Below are positions 1-7,922 of a stretch of 22,188 nt of DNA, piece after piece; position 1 is the first letter of the stretch, and every line of letters starts with the position of its first letter. The notes below the pieces were generated by a model. That model searched no databases. It saw only the letters and a program-made list of their open reading frames with translations, and was not told the origin of the DNA. Source of the stretch: a virus; the IMG/VR virus record IMGVR_UViG_3300024257_000061, positions 1 to 22,188 of that record. One strand, given 5' to 3'. The position numbers were made by a program, and so were the translations under genes.

Positions 1-850
1 CCACCTTTATTGCTAAAGCTTCAAGCTGTGACTCTTTTAAAGCAAAGTCAGGATCATTGGCTCTAAACTGATTAACCATGTTTTGAATTGCACCACCTTG
101 CTCTTGCACTGCCCGCTCTTGATCTTGCTTCTGCCTCTCCTGTTGTTGAGCCTCATGCTGGCGCTGGTTATCTTGAACTTGCGCCTGAATGCGTCTTTGT
201 GCCTCCTTGTTGGCATAATCTTCATTCAACTCACCATCTTCATAGTCCTTCTTTAAGTCATCAAAGCGCTCGTATGCGTCAGGCGTATCACCAATACGAT
301 CAGTCAGGGTTTTGTCTAAACTTCTAACAAAATCTCTAGCCTGTTTAACCTTATCAATGTCTGTTGAGTTTGCCATAGCCATCATGTCAACTGTTTGACT
401 GAAGTCGGAGCTATTCATGCCAGTGCTTTGCACCTGCTGTCTAAAGTTATCAATCACCTGCGTCTGTTGTGCGCTAGCCTCAATCAATTCTTTATTCTTG
501 TGTGACAAAGACTGGAAGCGCTCACGAGTACGCTCATTAGTAATTGACTCCATAATCTCAGCATCATCAGCCTCTTGCTTTTTGGCTTCTGCTTCAGGGT
601 CTGCCTCAACCTCAGCTCCTGCTTTAGGCTCAGTAACAGGCTCATCCGCAACCTCTTCAGGCGCAGGCTCTTCTTCAGCTGGCTCATCTTCACCAGCCAA
701 AATGGCCAGTGCGTCATCTCCAGTTACCTCGGCATCATCATCAATCTCATCAGCAACAACCTCTTCTTCTACTGGTGTGACCTCATCAACAACAGCCTCA
801 ACCTCAGGCTCGTTCAACACTTCTTCGTTTCCTTGTCCTTCTAAATCCAT
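1..850 (-). CDS. Scaffolding-like protein (partial, runs off left edge)
   Basis: Open frame from an ATG at 850-848 through the left edge; 283 codons are visible and the 3' end is missing. The start is supported by an AAGGGG Shine-Dalgarno about 7 nt upstream. The first ~100 residues are extremely acidic (Glu, Asp, Ala, Val, Pro), then a Gln/Arg/Lys-rich, helix-forming stretch suggests coiled coil. The gene lies 17 nt after the portal gene. Terminase-portal-scaffold-coat is the P22-type head order, and an acidic, helical, non-globular protein here is what a scaffold looks like. Scaffolds fill the procapsid, guide coat assembly and leave before packaging. Function is inferred from position and composition; I see no diagnostic motif. 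The coat gene should lie beyond the left edge. Confidence 0.75.
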   Translation of the reverse strand, partial: MDLEGQGNEEVLNEPEVEAVVDEVTPVEEEVVADEIDDDAEVTGDDALAILAGEDEPAEEEPAPEEVADEPVTEPKAGAEVEADPEAEAKKQEADDAEIMESITNERTRERFQSLSHKNKELIEASAQQTQVIDNFRQQVQSTGMNSSDFSQTVDMMAMANSTDIDKVKQARDFVRSLDKTLTDRIGDTPDAYERFDDLKKDYEDGELNEDYANKEAQRRIQAQVQDNQRQHEAQQQERQKQDQERAVQEQGGAIQNMVNQFRANDPDFALKESQLEALAIKV

Positions 851-867
851 CTCTTAACCCCTTCTTA

Positions 868-2790
868 TTAAATTTGTGGCATTTGCTGTGGCATACCTTG
901 TGGCATTCCCATTGGCATTTGCATTTGCTGTTGCTGTGGTGCTTGCATTTGTGGGATAAACTTACTTGAGTCTCCATCAATACCAAAACGCTCTAGCGTC
1001 TCTTTCAGGTACTCTTCCAAGTAACTAACATCCATGTTTTGCGCTTGACCTTGTGCAATTTGCATCGCAAGGTTTTGTAATACTGGTAGCAACTCAATCC
1101 ATGTGCTTCTGTCTTCCATCTCATCAGGCTTGCCAGTTGATCCAGCACGCACCGAAACATTACAGTAGTTGTAAATCTTGTCAGCTTTTTGCTTGATTGA
1201 GCAATTAGGCATGTATGAATCGTCATACCAAGTTGCACCCTCGCCAGCAATCTCTTTAACCATACCAACATCACAACCCAGTAAGAAACACTCAGCTGTG
1301 TAATTAGCAATGGCTGAAATGAAGTCCTCTAGTGTGTCGCGTTGCTCAGAAACTCTAGTCGCACGACCATTGTTCATGATTGATGCTTCTGTTGCTGTCT
1401 TAGCCTTCACAACACTGCCCATATCAGCTTCTTGCAAGCCTGATACGATCTGCAAGTCACGCATGATCTGCGTTGTGTCGTATGATTTTGGATCAATCGG
1501 AATGTGCACACCCTTTTGTAACGCCTGATCAATTGGCCTGCCTTCAGTATCAATCGCTAGTATCTCTGCTGTCTCTGATACAGTGAACTTCTTAATATCA
1601 CCTTCTTTTAGGCCGTTAGCCACATAGTGCGGTTTGTTCATCTCTCTGTGCTTTTTAAGCTTGGTACGCGTGTCTGTGTACTCATCCTGCAAAGGCAACC
1701 ACTGTTCTAGGTCTGTTAATGGCTGGAACTCATCTTCAAGCTGGTTAAACGCCAAACCAAAGAATGGATACCACTGCTCACCAACATTTTCAGGCGTCCA
1801 AGATAGTAGAGGCGTTTCAATACCCTTAACAATCAAGTGAACACGATTCTGATCTTTATCCCAAACTTCATACACTGCGACTGGCTTTTGATTCTCATTA
1901 CCTTTAAGCGTGTTATTGCCAACACTGTTGTTTAAGTTGCTGTCTGCGATAGAGTTGTAATCGTTGTCCTTCTTATCTTTACCCCACTCGTGCGTTGATA
2001 CACCTGACCAGTTAGCATCAGGAAACTCACCCATCAATTCACTCTTAGACTTCCAAATACGCTGGAATATGCGACCAGCTTTATGTAAATCCGAGAAGCG
2101 ACCAACACTAGGAGAAACAAACACATCTTCAAAATCAATATTGTCAATCACCAAGCCTTTGCTCAATACAATCTCAGGTGTATTTAATAAGCCTTCTTCA
2201 ATCTGCTCTAGGCGTGCCTTTTGCAATTCGTTATTCTCATCAGCCTCCAGCTCTTTCTCAATACCATGAGCCATGTGCAAGTTGTCGCGAGTATCAGCCA
2301 GCGCTGTTGTTGCTTTAGGGTTTGGGCCAGTTACATTCTGCAAGTGGACTTTCACCCAGCCAATTGAACAAACCTTAGAGCTTCTTACTGCGTTCTTGAA
2401 GATGTGCTTGGTGTTGGCTTCGTTGAATTGCTGATTTAGTACAATCTCTAGCGTTTTAGCTAGGTTTTTCTTGCCATCACCTTCATACATACCTGACTCA
2501 GGGTTTGAGGCCAGCTTCTCATTTACATCCACTGCAATCTCAGGTGATTTTGCATAGACATGAGGAATCAATGACTGCAAGGTTGAGTTAACCAAGTTAG
2601 TTTTTACATTGTCCTCTTTAAACTGTTCGCCTTTGATATATTGACGATTCTTTTTGATCTTGGAATAAATACCATTCTCATCATCGTTAATCTTGTTAAT
2701 TTCATCAATCTCTTTGAAATACTGAAGGACTAGCGCCTTGTCCTGCGCTGGGTCTTTCACCACGTTTACTACTTCTGCTTCTATTTCCAT
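868..2790 (-). CDS. Portal protein, P22-like podovirus type
   Basis: 640 aa, close to the size of large podovirus portals. It would form the dodecameric ring at the capsid vertex through which DNA is packaged and ejected. Visible features are a helical, charged N-terminus, a central region with a long stretch around LEQWLPLQDEYTDTRTKL, and the segment AKTATEASIMNN, of a kind common in this portal family near the crown helices. The last ~28 residues are almost only Gln, Met and Pro, a low-complexity tail that may be disordered. It follows terminase large with a 23-nt gap holding an AAGGG ribosome site and precedes the scaffold-like gene. Assignment rests on family resemblance plus order; I am confident of portal, less so of the exact subfamily. 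Confidence 0.85.
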   Translation of the reverse strand: MEIEAEVVNVVKDPAQDKALVLQYFKEIDEINKINDDENGIYSKIKKNRQYIKGEQFKEDNVKTNLVNSTLQSLIPHVYAKSPEIAVDVNEKLASNPESGMYEGDGKKNLAKTLEIVLNQQFNEANTKHIFKNAVRSSKVCSIGWVKVHLQNVTGPNPKATTALADTRDNLHMAHGIEKELEADENNELQKARLEQIEEGLLNTPEIVLSKGLVIDNIDFEDVFVSPSVGRFSDLHKAGRIFQRIWKSKSELMGEFPDANWSGVSTHEWGKDKKDNDYNSIADSNLNNSVGNNTLKGNENQKPVAVYEVWDKDQNRVHLIVKGIETPLLSWTPENVGEQWYPFFGLAFNQLEDEFQPLTDLEQWLPLQDEYTDTRTKLKKHREMNKPHYVANGLKEGDIKKFTVSETAEILAIDTEGRPIDQALQKGVHIPIDPKSYDTTQIMRDLQIVSGLQEADMGSVVKAKTATEASIMNNGRATRVSEQRDTLEDFISAIANYTAECFLLGCDVGMVKEIAGEGATWYDDSYMPNCSIKQKADKIYNYCNVSVRAGSTGKPDEMEDRSTWIELLPVLQNLAMQIAQGQAQNMDVSYLEEYLKETLERFGIDGDSSKFIPQMQAPQQQQMQMPMGMPQGMPQQMPQI

Positions 2791-2813
2791 TTTTGGTTTA
2801 CCCTTGTTATTAT

Positions 2814-4316
2814 TTATCCGTAAAGGTGCGCAAAGCTACCTTCAACCACTCTTCCTTCTTGTATTTCCTTCTTTGGTTTCGTCCTTCTACTAACTAACGA
2901 ATCTGTAACGCTATCCCACATGTGATCTTCCTGTGTGGTATCAATATCTTCTCCATTCTTGGGGTCTCTCATCATCACTGGCACTGTCCTAATAAAGTGT
3001 TTACATGTGTCAAACACAAAGAACCCATCACCACCAACAACCTTTCCTCTCGCATCTGTCTCTGAATTGTTCAGTCTTACGACCAGCTCATGCGCTTTAT
3101 CAACACGATAACCATGTCCGCTATTTCCCTTCTTGGCTGGCTTGTTAAAGTAAATACCAGCTCTAATAAAATGTTCACTCACGCCAATTGTTGCGCCATT
3201 GCTCGAAGGCAAGTCACCAATATTGTTTTTAAACTCAACACCCTTGTCTCTCTCGGCTTTGTCTAGTTTTAATATCTGTTCAGCAACTTGCATCGCTGTT
3301 TCATGTGTGCCAACGTTAGGCTCTCCACCCCAGCCATACAACTCACGATATAAATAAACATTGCCATCAAAATCTTGTGCGAACCAGCATAACGAATATG
3401 GCTTATCAAAACCCCAGTCCAATCCTCTCCAGCGTTTCCAGCCAGTGGGAATAGGAAAGGGTTTAAGCAGGTGTATCTCAGGCTTCCAAATACCATGAAG
3501 GTAAGCACCACCAATCGCACTTAAAGGCTTTTGCTGGTATAAACTCTCCCAGTCTCTACTAGGTAGTGACTTGCGTATCTGCTGTAACTTAGGCAAAGGG
3601 TATCGTTCAGTCCATAGCGCATCGCCTGATTTACGCCCTAATTCGTCTTTACCCTCAGCAATGGCTGGCAAAGTAATAACCTCCCAATTCTCGTGCTGTT
3701 TCTCTCGAAGTAGGTAGCCAATCAGATCGTCTTCATGCCAACGTGTGCCAATCAATATGATCTTGCCATCAGGCATCAGTCTTGTATATGCGTCAGCGTT
3801 GTACCAATCCTTTGTACTTTCTCGGAATGTATGCGACTCAGCTTCTGCCCTTGATTTAACTGGATCATCAATCAACAACAAGTCAGCACCTTTACCAGTG
3901 ATCGCACCACCAACACCAACCGCACTTAAAGAACCACCCTCTTTTGTTTCAAATTCACTTTTAGATTGTGAATCATCGCTCAGTATTGAGCCAAAGATAG
4001 TTTTGTAAGTGTTTGTCTTGAGTAAATTACGCACTCGTCCACCAAATCGCTGGGCCAGTGAAGAACCGTAAGCACTAAGAATAACCTGACGCTCAGGGTT
4101 ACGACCTAAAAACCAAGCAGGCATCAGCTCACTAACGATCAGTGACTTAGAGTGTCTTGGTGGCATTGAGATAATCAAACGACTAATCTCTCCACGTTCC
4201 ATCGCCTCAAGCTTATCGAACACCAGTCTATGGTGATCGGCCACTTCAAACTTTGGAAAACACATAACGCTAAACGCGCCTAGAGAAGTACGCGCAAAAT
4301 CATTCATATCACTCAT
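2814..4316 (-). CDS. terL: Terminase large subunit (packaging ATPase/nuclease)
   Basis: 500 aa, normal for the family. The N-terminal ATPase has a Walker A-like MPPRHSKS near residues 51-58, Walker B LLLIDDP near 146-152, and a coupling-type motif GTRWHEDD near 190-197. The C-terminal RNase H-fold nuclease begins near WRGLDWGFD (Asp about 300), with a late acidic candidate in DHMWDSVTD. The protein would dock on the portal, pump DNA into the procapsid using ATP and cut the concatemer. Its ATG overlaps the terminase small stop by 4 nt (ATGA), indicating translational coupling. The variant P-loop (PPRHSKS instead of GxxGxGKS) is usual for this terminase group. Confidence 0.95.
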   Translation of the reverse strand: MSDMNDFARTSLGAFSVMCFPKFEVADHHRLVFDKLEAMERGEISRLIISMPPRHSKSLIVSELMPAWFLGRNPERQVILSAYGSSLAQRFGGRVRNLLKTNTYKTIFGSILSDDSQSKSEFETKEGGSLSAVGVGGAITGKGADLLLIDDPVKSRAEAESHTFRESTKDWYNADAYTRLMPDGKIILIGTRWHEDDLIGYLLREKQHENWEVITLPAIAEGKDELGRKSGDALWTERYPLPKLQQIRKSLPSRDWESLYQQKPLSAIGGAYLHGIWKPEIHLLKPFPIPTGWKRWRGLDWGFDKPYSLCWFAQDFDGNVYLYRELYGWGGEPNVGTHETAMQVAEQILKLDKAERDKGVEFKNNIGDLPSSNGATIGVSEHFIRAGIYFNKPAKKGNSGHGYRVDKAHELVVRLNNSETDARGKVVGGDGFFVFDTCKHFIRTVPVMMRDPKNGEDIDTTQEDHMWDSVTDSLVSRRTKPKKEIQEGRVVEGSFAHLYG

Positions 4317-4654
4317 AAAAGCTTCTTGAGATTCTCCCTTTGTGTATCGGTTAAGTCATCAGCCAAATCAATACTGGTTACTTCTGCGATCATCTCTACT
4401 GCCTTACGCTTAGGTGCAACATACTGGGCCAACTCTTTACAGGCGTTAAACTCCATCACCTTGTCTTTACTGTCCTCAGCTTCTTGCGCCAACCTAACTA
4501 AAGACTCGATAGGGTCATAGCCAAGCGCGTTCAGCTTATCGATAATGTTTTGTGTTTTCTTGTTAGGCGTTCCTTTTTGTCTTCCACCTCTACGTTCACC
4601 CTTCTTAGATCCTCCACGCGAAGACTTGCCACTACTATTTGCTACTTTAGCCAT
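4313..4654 (-). CDS. terS: Terminase small subunit
   Basis: 113 aa. It starts with a Ser/Gly/Lys/Arg-rich basic tail containing GRQKGTPNKKT, typical of small terminases. A helical section follows with ALGYDPIESL and ELAQYVAPKRKA, which resembles the conserved core of a widespread small-terminase group. It should recognise the packaging site and recruit the large subunit. It ends in an ATGA overlap with terL. No separate pac or cos site could be identified by eye. A frame read in reverse across this gene is an antisense shadow. Confidence 0.88.
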   Translation of the reverse strand: MAKVANSSGKSSRGGSKKGERRGGRQKGTPNKKTQNIIDKLNALGYDPIESLVRLAQEAEDSKDKVMEFNACKELAQYVAPKRKAVEMIAEVTSIDLADDLTDTQRENLKKLL

Positions 4655-4662
4655 CTCTACCC

Positions 4663-4830
4663 TTATTTATCATTATCAGGATGTGATTCATTCAGCAGGT
4701 AATTAGCCTCTTGCAATATCTGCTCAAACTTGTAAATCTCATCAATCTCTCTCGCATCTGCAACGCCTTGCTCTGAGATAACCTTGATCACTTCTAGCTT
4801 TGCCCTACAGTCTTTCATTGAATGGATCAT
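4663..4830 (-). CDS. Small hypothetical protein, 55 aa
   Basis: ATG at 4830-4828 overlaps the NinB-like stop as ATGA, and TAA lies at 4665-4663, 8 nt before the terS start. The 55-residue product is charged and helical, starts MIHSMKDCRAKLEVIK and ends in an acidic tail (HPDNDK). I recognise no domain. The precise stop/start overlap and the way it fills the only gap in a tightly packed operon are the evidence that it is translated. A DNA-packaging accessory role is possible from position only. Confidence 0.6.
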   Translation of the reverse strand: MIHSMKDCRAKLEVIKVISEQGVADAREIDEIYKFEQILQEANYLLNESHPDNDK

Positions 4831-5246
4831 GGCGCTTTAATTCCCATTGCTAACCAGTAATAATCAGGATAAGGCAACTTTATTCCTAGCCCTGCACAAA
4901 GCCTGTCAACTTCCTCTAGGTAACGTGCGAACTCAGCTACTTTCATATCCTTAGTTTCTTTCAAGCTTGTAATCTCTTTTTCATTAAAACCAGTAGTTAC
5001 GTCATACCCTAGCAATTCTTCAACTAAAGCTTTGTGCGTCTCTTTTTTGGAATAACCTAGCTCCTGCTTAATGTAGTCATCAATCCACATAAAGTACAGT
5101 TTGTTTTGTGCGCCACTGCGTGTAAGTTTGTCTTCTTTAATCTCTACCATCGCTTTATCAACCTTTGGATTCTCTAAGAAGTAATCTTGTACCAGTGTCT
5201 TGAAGATCATCTCTTTAGGTTTGGTTCGTTCAATTACTCTTCTCAT
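4827..5246 (-). CDS. ninB: NinB-like recombination protein
   Basis: 139 aa, close to lambda NinB length. The family pattern is visible: a basic segment with SGAQNKLYFMWIDD (compare the QNRxLW region of NinB) near 43-57, then MKVAEFARYLEEVDRLCAGLGI near the C-terminus, matching the family's EFAExLExI...G pattern. NinB (lambda Orf) binds single-stranded DNA and SSB and promotes phage recombination at the annealing/loading step. Here the partner SSB and an annealing protein are encoded in the opposite arm. ATGA overlaps join it to both neighbours. Assignment is by motif memory, so homology should be treated as likely rather than proven. Confidence 0.75.
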   Translation of the reverse strand: MRRVIERTKPKEMIFKTLVQDYFLENPKVDKAMVEIKEDKLTRSGAQNKLYFMWIDDYIKQELGYSKKETHKALVEELLGYDVTTGFNEKEITSLKETKDMKVAEFARYLEEVDRLCAGLGIKLPYPDYYWLAMGIKAP

Positions 5247-5458
5247 ACATTCTCATAAGGAAAATCACTCATCAATCCAAACCAACACCAACCTTCTAAG
5301 TCAGCAGGTTTTTGTCTTCTAATCTCTACATCTAGTTTTTTTGTATCCCCTGTCCAAAGCTTAATAACATCTTCGTTTTTAATCCAAACCTCACACAGAT
5401 CAATGTCGTACCCTTCCTCGTCAACACTGCCAAGGTTTTTCTTTAAGTATTTACTCAT
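5243..5458 (-). CDS. Hypothetical protein, 71 aa
   Basis: 71 residues, mixed charge, with an unusually Trp-rich C-terminal half (W in EGWCWFGLMSDF and in IKLWTGD). No signal peptide or membrane helix and no domain I recognise. It has ATGA overlaps at both ends (with the 88-aa gene upstream and ninB downstream), so it is translated as part of the nin-like block. Function unknown. Confidence 0.65.
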   Translation of the reverse strand: MSKYLKKNLGSVDEEGYDIDLCEVWIKNEDVIKLWTGDTKKLDVEIRRQKPADLEGWCWFGLMSDFPYENV

Positions 5459-5721
5459 TGCAACGTCTCAATGTGTTCATGCCATTCTCCAACACCACCA
5501 TAACCAAGCGTCTTCATGCTTTTAACATGATCTTTTTCATACTGCTCAAAGTCACTCTCTTCGATCACCAGTCCAACTGGGGTTTCATCTGACATTGAAG
5601 AAATTTGTGCAATGTTATCTCTGCTTTCCAAATATTCAGCAAATTCAATCTCCGCTTCATCTTTAGAATTAGCTCTAACAAAAAGTGTTTTCTTTACTTC
5701 TATCTCTAACTTGTAATACAT
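5455..5721 (-). CDS. Hypothetical acidic protein, 88 aa
   Basis: 88 residues, strongly acidic (FEQYEKDHVK, EWHEHIE). The N-terminal pattern YYKLEIEVKKTLFVRANSKD looks like two beta strands, then a helix (AEIEFAEYLES), suggestive of a small alpha/beta fold. I recognise no family. It starts immediately after the TAA of the upstream 55-aa gene (TAAATG) and ends in an ATGA overlap. Its place in the nin-like block is the only functional hint. Confidence 0.65.
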   Translation of the reverse strand: MYYKLEIEVKKTLFVRANSKDEAEIEFAEYLESRDNIAQISSMSDETPVGLVIEESDFEQYEKDHVKSMKTLGYGGVGEWHEHIETLQ

Positions 5722-5889
5722 TTACTTATTAAACCTCTGTGCGTGTTTTTTAATTGCTCTTACTGTCATCAGGTGATTTCTAGCCTGTCGTTTTTGATCT
5801 TCGGTTAGTGTTGCGCCATATTCTTTTAGCGCTACTTGGTCTTCTTCGTCCAGTCTTACAACCTTTGCATTTATTTGTCCTTGGCTCAT
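5722..5889 (-). CDS. Small hypothetical protein, 55 aa
   Basis: ATG at 5889-5887 lies 6 nt after the ybcO stop, and TAA at 5724-5722 abuts the next ATG. The product is 55 residues, starts MSQGQINAKVVRLDEED and ends with a basic helix rich in Arg/Lys/His (RAIKKHAQRFNK). No domain recognised. The frame is open and exactly spaced between two genes, which supports translation. The basic C-terminus could contact nucleic acid, but this is only a guess. Confidence 0.6.
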   Translation of the reverse strand: MSQGQINAKVVRLDEEDQVALKEYGATLTEDQKRQARNHLMTVRAIKKHAQRFNK

Positions 5890-5895
5890 TTCGTT

Positions 5896-6180
5896 TTAGA
5901 TCAGCCCCTTTTCAATCATCTTCTCTTGAGTTTTAATCACGCCTCTCAAGTGGATAAGCTCCAGCCACTCTTTTTCATAGCTACTAGGTTTGCGACCATC
6001 AAGCACGTCATGGCATGAATAGCATGAATATGCACCATGAATATCATGAGCTTTTAAAGCTAAACCAGCGCCATTCAAGTGAGCCAAGATAACTGTTTCG
6101 TTATTAGGTCCAGCATTACAACCCTCTAACCTGATCATGCAAGGTTCACCCCTTGCGCTCTTGGTTAGTTGACTAGACAT
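5896..6180 (-). CDS. ybcO: YbcO-like (DUF1364) putative HNH-fold nuclease
   Basis: 94 aa from the ATG at 6180-6178, chosen because it overlaps the previous stop (ATGTCTAG) and begins right before the conserved LTKSARGEPC; an upstream ATG at 6201 is possible. DUF1364/YbcO proteins are small zinc-binding nucleases of lambdoid phages. Candidate metal ligands or catalytic residues are Cys14, Cys21, His34, Cys53, Cys56 and His57, in the pattern SARGxxC...C...LAH...CYSCHDVLDGR. It probably handles branched DNA in phage recombination, alongside the RusA resolvase encoded upstream. Family assignment is strong from the motif; activity is inferred. Confidence 0.82.
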   Translation of the reverse strand: MSSQLTKSARGEPCMIRLEGCNAGPNNETVILAHLNGAGLALKAHDIHGAYSCYSCHDVLDGRKPSSYEKEWLELIHLRGVIKTQEKMIEKGLI

Positions 6181-6706
6181 CCAGACCTTTTGCAATATCA
6201 CTAACGCCTGTTAATTTATTCCACCTAGCCCTGCCTTCTTTGAAATTGAGCCTCATAACCTTAACCAGACTTTCATCTTCAAGTCCTCTGACCCAATCCA
6301 TAACAAATTTTGGTACTGCGTTTTCAGGACAGCCACACGTTAACCAGCCAGTAGCTTTATCAACCTGATCAGTAAAACTCATGGACAAAAACTCCCTCTC
6401 CCAATGTGCTTTAAGCTGTGAGCCACTAAGATCCTGCTTCTTATCTTCAAGCATGTGACTGTCTAGCACGCTGTTAGTATTTTTAATAAACTCAAGTAGC
6501 CCGCCAATGCCTTCATCAGCTGGCATGGTAGGCACTGACTTTATTACTTTCTCATTTTGAAATCTGTTGTAGTCTTTTTTTTCATCAATCAAGAAAGAGA
6601 TAATCTTTTCAGCCCAAATATTCTTAACACCCATCTTGATCTTGTTATAACAAATTAGCTCATTAACCAGTTCATTAGCCCACTGTTCTGCTTCTTGCTG
6701 TGTCAT
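6173..6706 (-). CDS. Hypothetical protein in the helicase-loader (lambda P) position
   Basis: 177 aa, soluble, helix-rich at the N-terminus (QQEAEQWANELVNEL), with a more polar middle and a CGC pair near residue 125. No domain I recognise and no Walker motif, so it is neither a helicase nor a DnaC-type ATPase. Its ATG overlaps the initiator stop as TAATG, so it is translationally coupled to that gene. In lambda the gene after O is P, which brings the host DnaB helicase to the origin. The position suggests the same role, but sequence evidence is lacking. Confidence 0.6.
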   Translation of the reverse strand: MTQQEAEQWANELVNELICYNKIKMGVKNIWAEKIISFLIDEKKDYNRFQNEKVIKSVPTMPADEGIGGLLEFIKNTNSVLDSHMLEDKKQDLSGSQLKAHWEREFLSMSFTDQVDKATGWLTCGCPENAVPKFVMDWVRGLEDESLVKVMRLNFKEGRARWNKLTGVSDIAKGLDV

Positions 6707-7578
6707 TACGCCATCTCCAGTAATTTACTTTTAATGTTGTTGGTGTTGTGAGCGTCAAGCGCCCATTGCTGAATACTGTTGCCATCGCTTGTCCAAACTT
6801 CATTAGGCTGATAGCCAGCTCTTTCAAATGATCGCCAAATAATTCCAAGCTTCGCGCCATCGCTAACATTCGCAAACGTGCCTTTTTTCTTGTGCTGTTC
6901 ATCGTTAGTCGTATCAATAACAGAAGGCTTAACCCAGCCACTGCGAACATGGTTTCTAAATTGAGACTGAATGTCTTTCCAAGGAGCTTTCCTATCATTC
7001 ATTTTGTCTTTGAATGCTTCAATCATATCTAGCGCCTGTCGTTTACTTATCTTTGGACACTTTGTTCTCAATACGTTCGTTGAAGTTTCATTTGGATAAA
7101 ACGAATTAATAATTTCAGCTTGAGTCTGAGCTTGCTCAGTGTGAATATCTTTATTACTAATTGAATCTTTATTACTACTTGGTTCTTTATTACTAATACG
7201 GGCCTGTTTCGGCTTCTTGGCGTTTCGGCTTCTAGGCGTTTCGCACTTTAGGGGCTGTGAAGCCTTATGTCCATTTCGCACTTTAGGGTGCTTTACAGTA
7301 CCAACATGTATTTTTAGGTGATATGTTCCTGTACCATCTTTATGTTTTTCATACTCAATATAACCAAGGGCTTTTAATTCTTTAATACCTGATTTAATTG
7401 CTTTCTCTCCATCGCTAACTTGCTTGGACATTGAGCGGATTGTAAAGTTCCAGTTATCAGGCTTACCCATCATGAACGCATAGATACCTTTGGCTTTAAA
7501 TGAAAGCTCAGGACTGTTCAGTACCTCGTTTGCTATTTGTGTAAAAGGTACTACTTGTTTTTCTATTGTGTCGCTCAT
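6706..7578 (-). CDS. Phage replication initiator, lambda-O-like
   Basis: 290 aa. The N-terminal ~80 residues (PFTQIANEVLNS, LSFKAKGIYAFMMGKP, then SDGEKAIKSGIKELKALGY) look like the winged-helix domain of phage replication organisers. A basic, repetitive linker (about 95-145) follows, then a C-terminal helical region (KISKRQALDMIEAF, APWKDIQSQFRNHV) resembling DnaD/replisome-organiser ends. The linker DNA contains two families of short direct repeats (see origin entries), as in lambda O where ori lies inside the gene between the DNA-binding and loader-binding domains. It overlaps rusA by ATGA upstream and the 177-aa gene by TAATG downstream. The role is to bind ori and recruit the helicase loader and host replisome. 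Confidence 0.8.
   Translation of the reverse strand: MSDTIEKQVVPFTQIANEVLNSPELSFKAKGIYAFMMGKPDNWNFTIRSMSKQVSDGEKAIKSGIKELKALGYIEYEKHKDGTGTYHLKIHVGTVKHPKVRNGHKASQPLKCETPRSRNAKKPKQARISNKEPSSNKDSISNKDIHTEQAQTQAEIINSFYPNETSTNVLRTKCPKISKRQALDMIEAFKDKMNDRKAPWKDIQSQFRNHVRSGWVKPSVIDTTNDEQHKKKGTFANVSDGAKLGIIWRSFERAGYQPNEVWTSDGNSIQQWALDAHNTNNIKSKLLEMA
7146..7199 (-). repeat. AT-rich 18-bp direct repeats, candidate unwinding element
   Basis: Three 18-bp units share the exact 12-mer TCTTTATTACTA (plus strand) at 7148-7159, 7166-7177 and 7184-7195. They sit directly beside the GC-richer iterons. They also encode a SNK(D/E) peptide repeat, so selection at protein level cannot be ruled out for this set alone. 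AT-rich repeats beside iterons are the usual layout of a phage or plasmid origin. Confidence 0.6.
7206..7288 (-). repeat. Candidate initiator-binding iterons (four copies)
   Basis: Four related units lie inside the initiator gene. On the minus strand these are CCCTAAAGTGCGAAA (7288-7274), the same 15-mer plus C (7253-7238), GCCTAGAAGCCGAAAC (7237-7222) and GCCAAGAAGCCGAAAC (7221-7206). The last three are head-to-tail at 16 bp. Because 16 is not a multiple of three, the copies are read in different frames and encode different peptides, so the repetition is not explained by protein sequence. This suggests protein-binding iterons. Confidence 0.72.
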
Positions 7579-7922
7579 TCAATTCCTCTGATTGAAAAGT
7601 TAAGATAACCTTCGCCTTTCTTAACTGTGTTCTTTATCACTGTCGCTCTAACAACCCTTCTGTCGTTAAAGTCGTACTTCTTTTGTAAAATATCTTGTAG
7701 TGGTTTGATCGGGTTATCCCAGTCAGCCAACGTGTTTAATCCAAACTCAAAGTTAATCTCTAAATCACCCTCTACTGGCACTTCATACTTATTAGGCAGT
7801 AGTAGCATTAACTCTTGCTCATACGCCTTGTATTCAGGCGTTTTGAAGCGCTTACCCTGCCAAGCGTCATTAACACTAAGCGGTTTAATATGTATCTGTA
7901 CTGTTGCCATCTTCTTTAGCAT
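7575..7922 (-). CDS. rusA: RusA-like Holliday junction resolvase
   Basis: 115 aa from ATG 7922, or 111 aa from the internal ATG (MATVQIHI) at about 7910; either is possible because the gene overlaps the end of the upstream 58-aa ORF. RusA length is about 120. The family signature is visible: ADWDNPIKPLQDIL with Asp67, Asp69 and Asn70, then FNDRRV with Asp87, matching the three metal-binding aspartates of RusA. It cuts four-way junctions symmetrically and would resolve phage replication and recombination intermediates before packaging. It is followed by the initiator gene with an ATGA overlap. Confidence 0.9.
   Translation of the reverse strand: MLKKMATVQIHIKPLSVNDAWQGKRFKTPEYKAYEQELMLLLPNKYEVPVEGDLEINFEFGLNTLADWDNPIKPLQDILQKKYDFNDRRVVRATVIKNTVKKGEGYLNFSIRGIE

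Larger units (their letters stand above)
7146..7288. other. Candidate replication origin (ori) inside the initiator gene
   Basis: About 140 bp combine four 15-16-bp iterons with three AT-rich 18-bp repeats, located in the interdomain linker of the O-like gene. This is the same place and architecture as lambda ori. Inference from repeat structure and position; no functional data. Confidence 0.65.

Noticed and set aside
417-857. A 146-codon plus-strand frame very rich in Ser, Ala and Thr
   Set aside because: It is the antisense of the acidic scaffold-like gene; its composition simply mirrors Glu/Asp codons on the other strand.
6675-6998. A 107-codon minus-strand frame inside the initiator gene
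   Set aside because: It is an alternative frame of the initiator with no ribosome site and no recognisable content.
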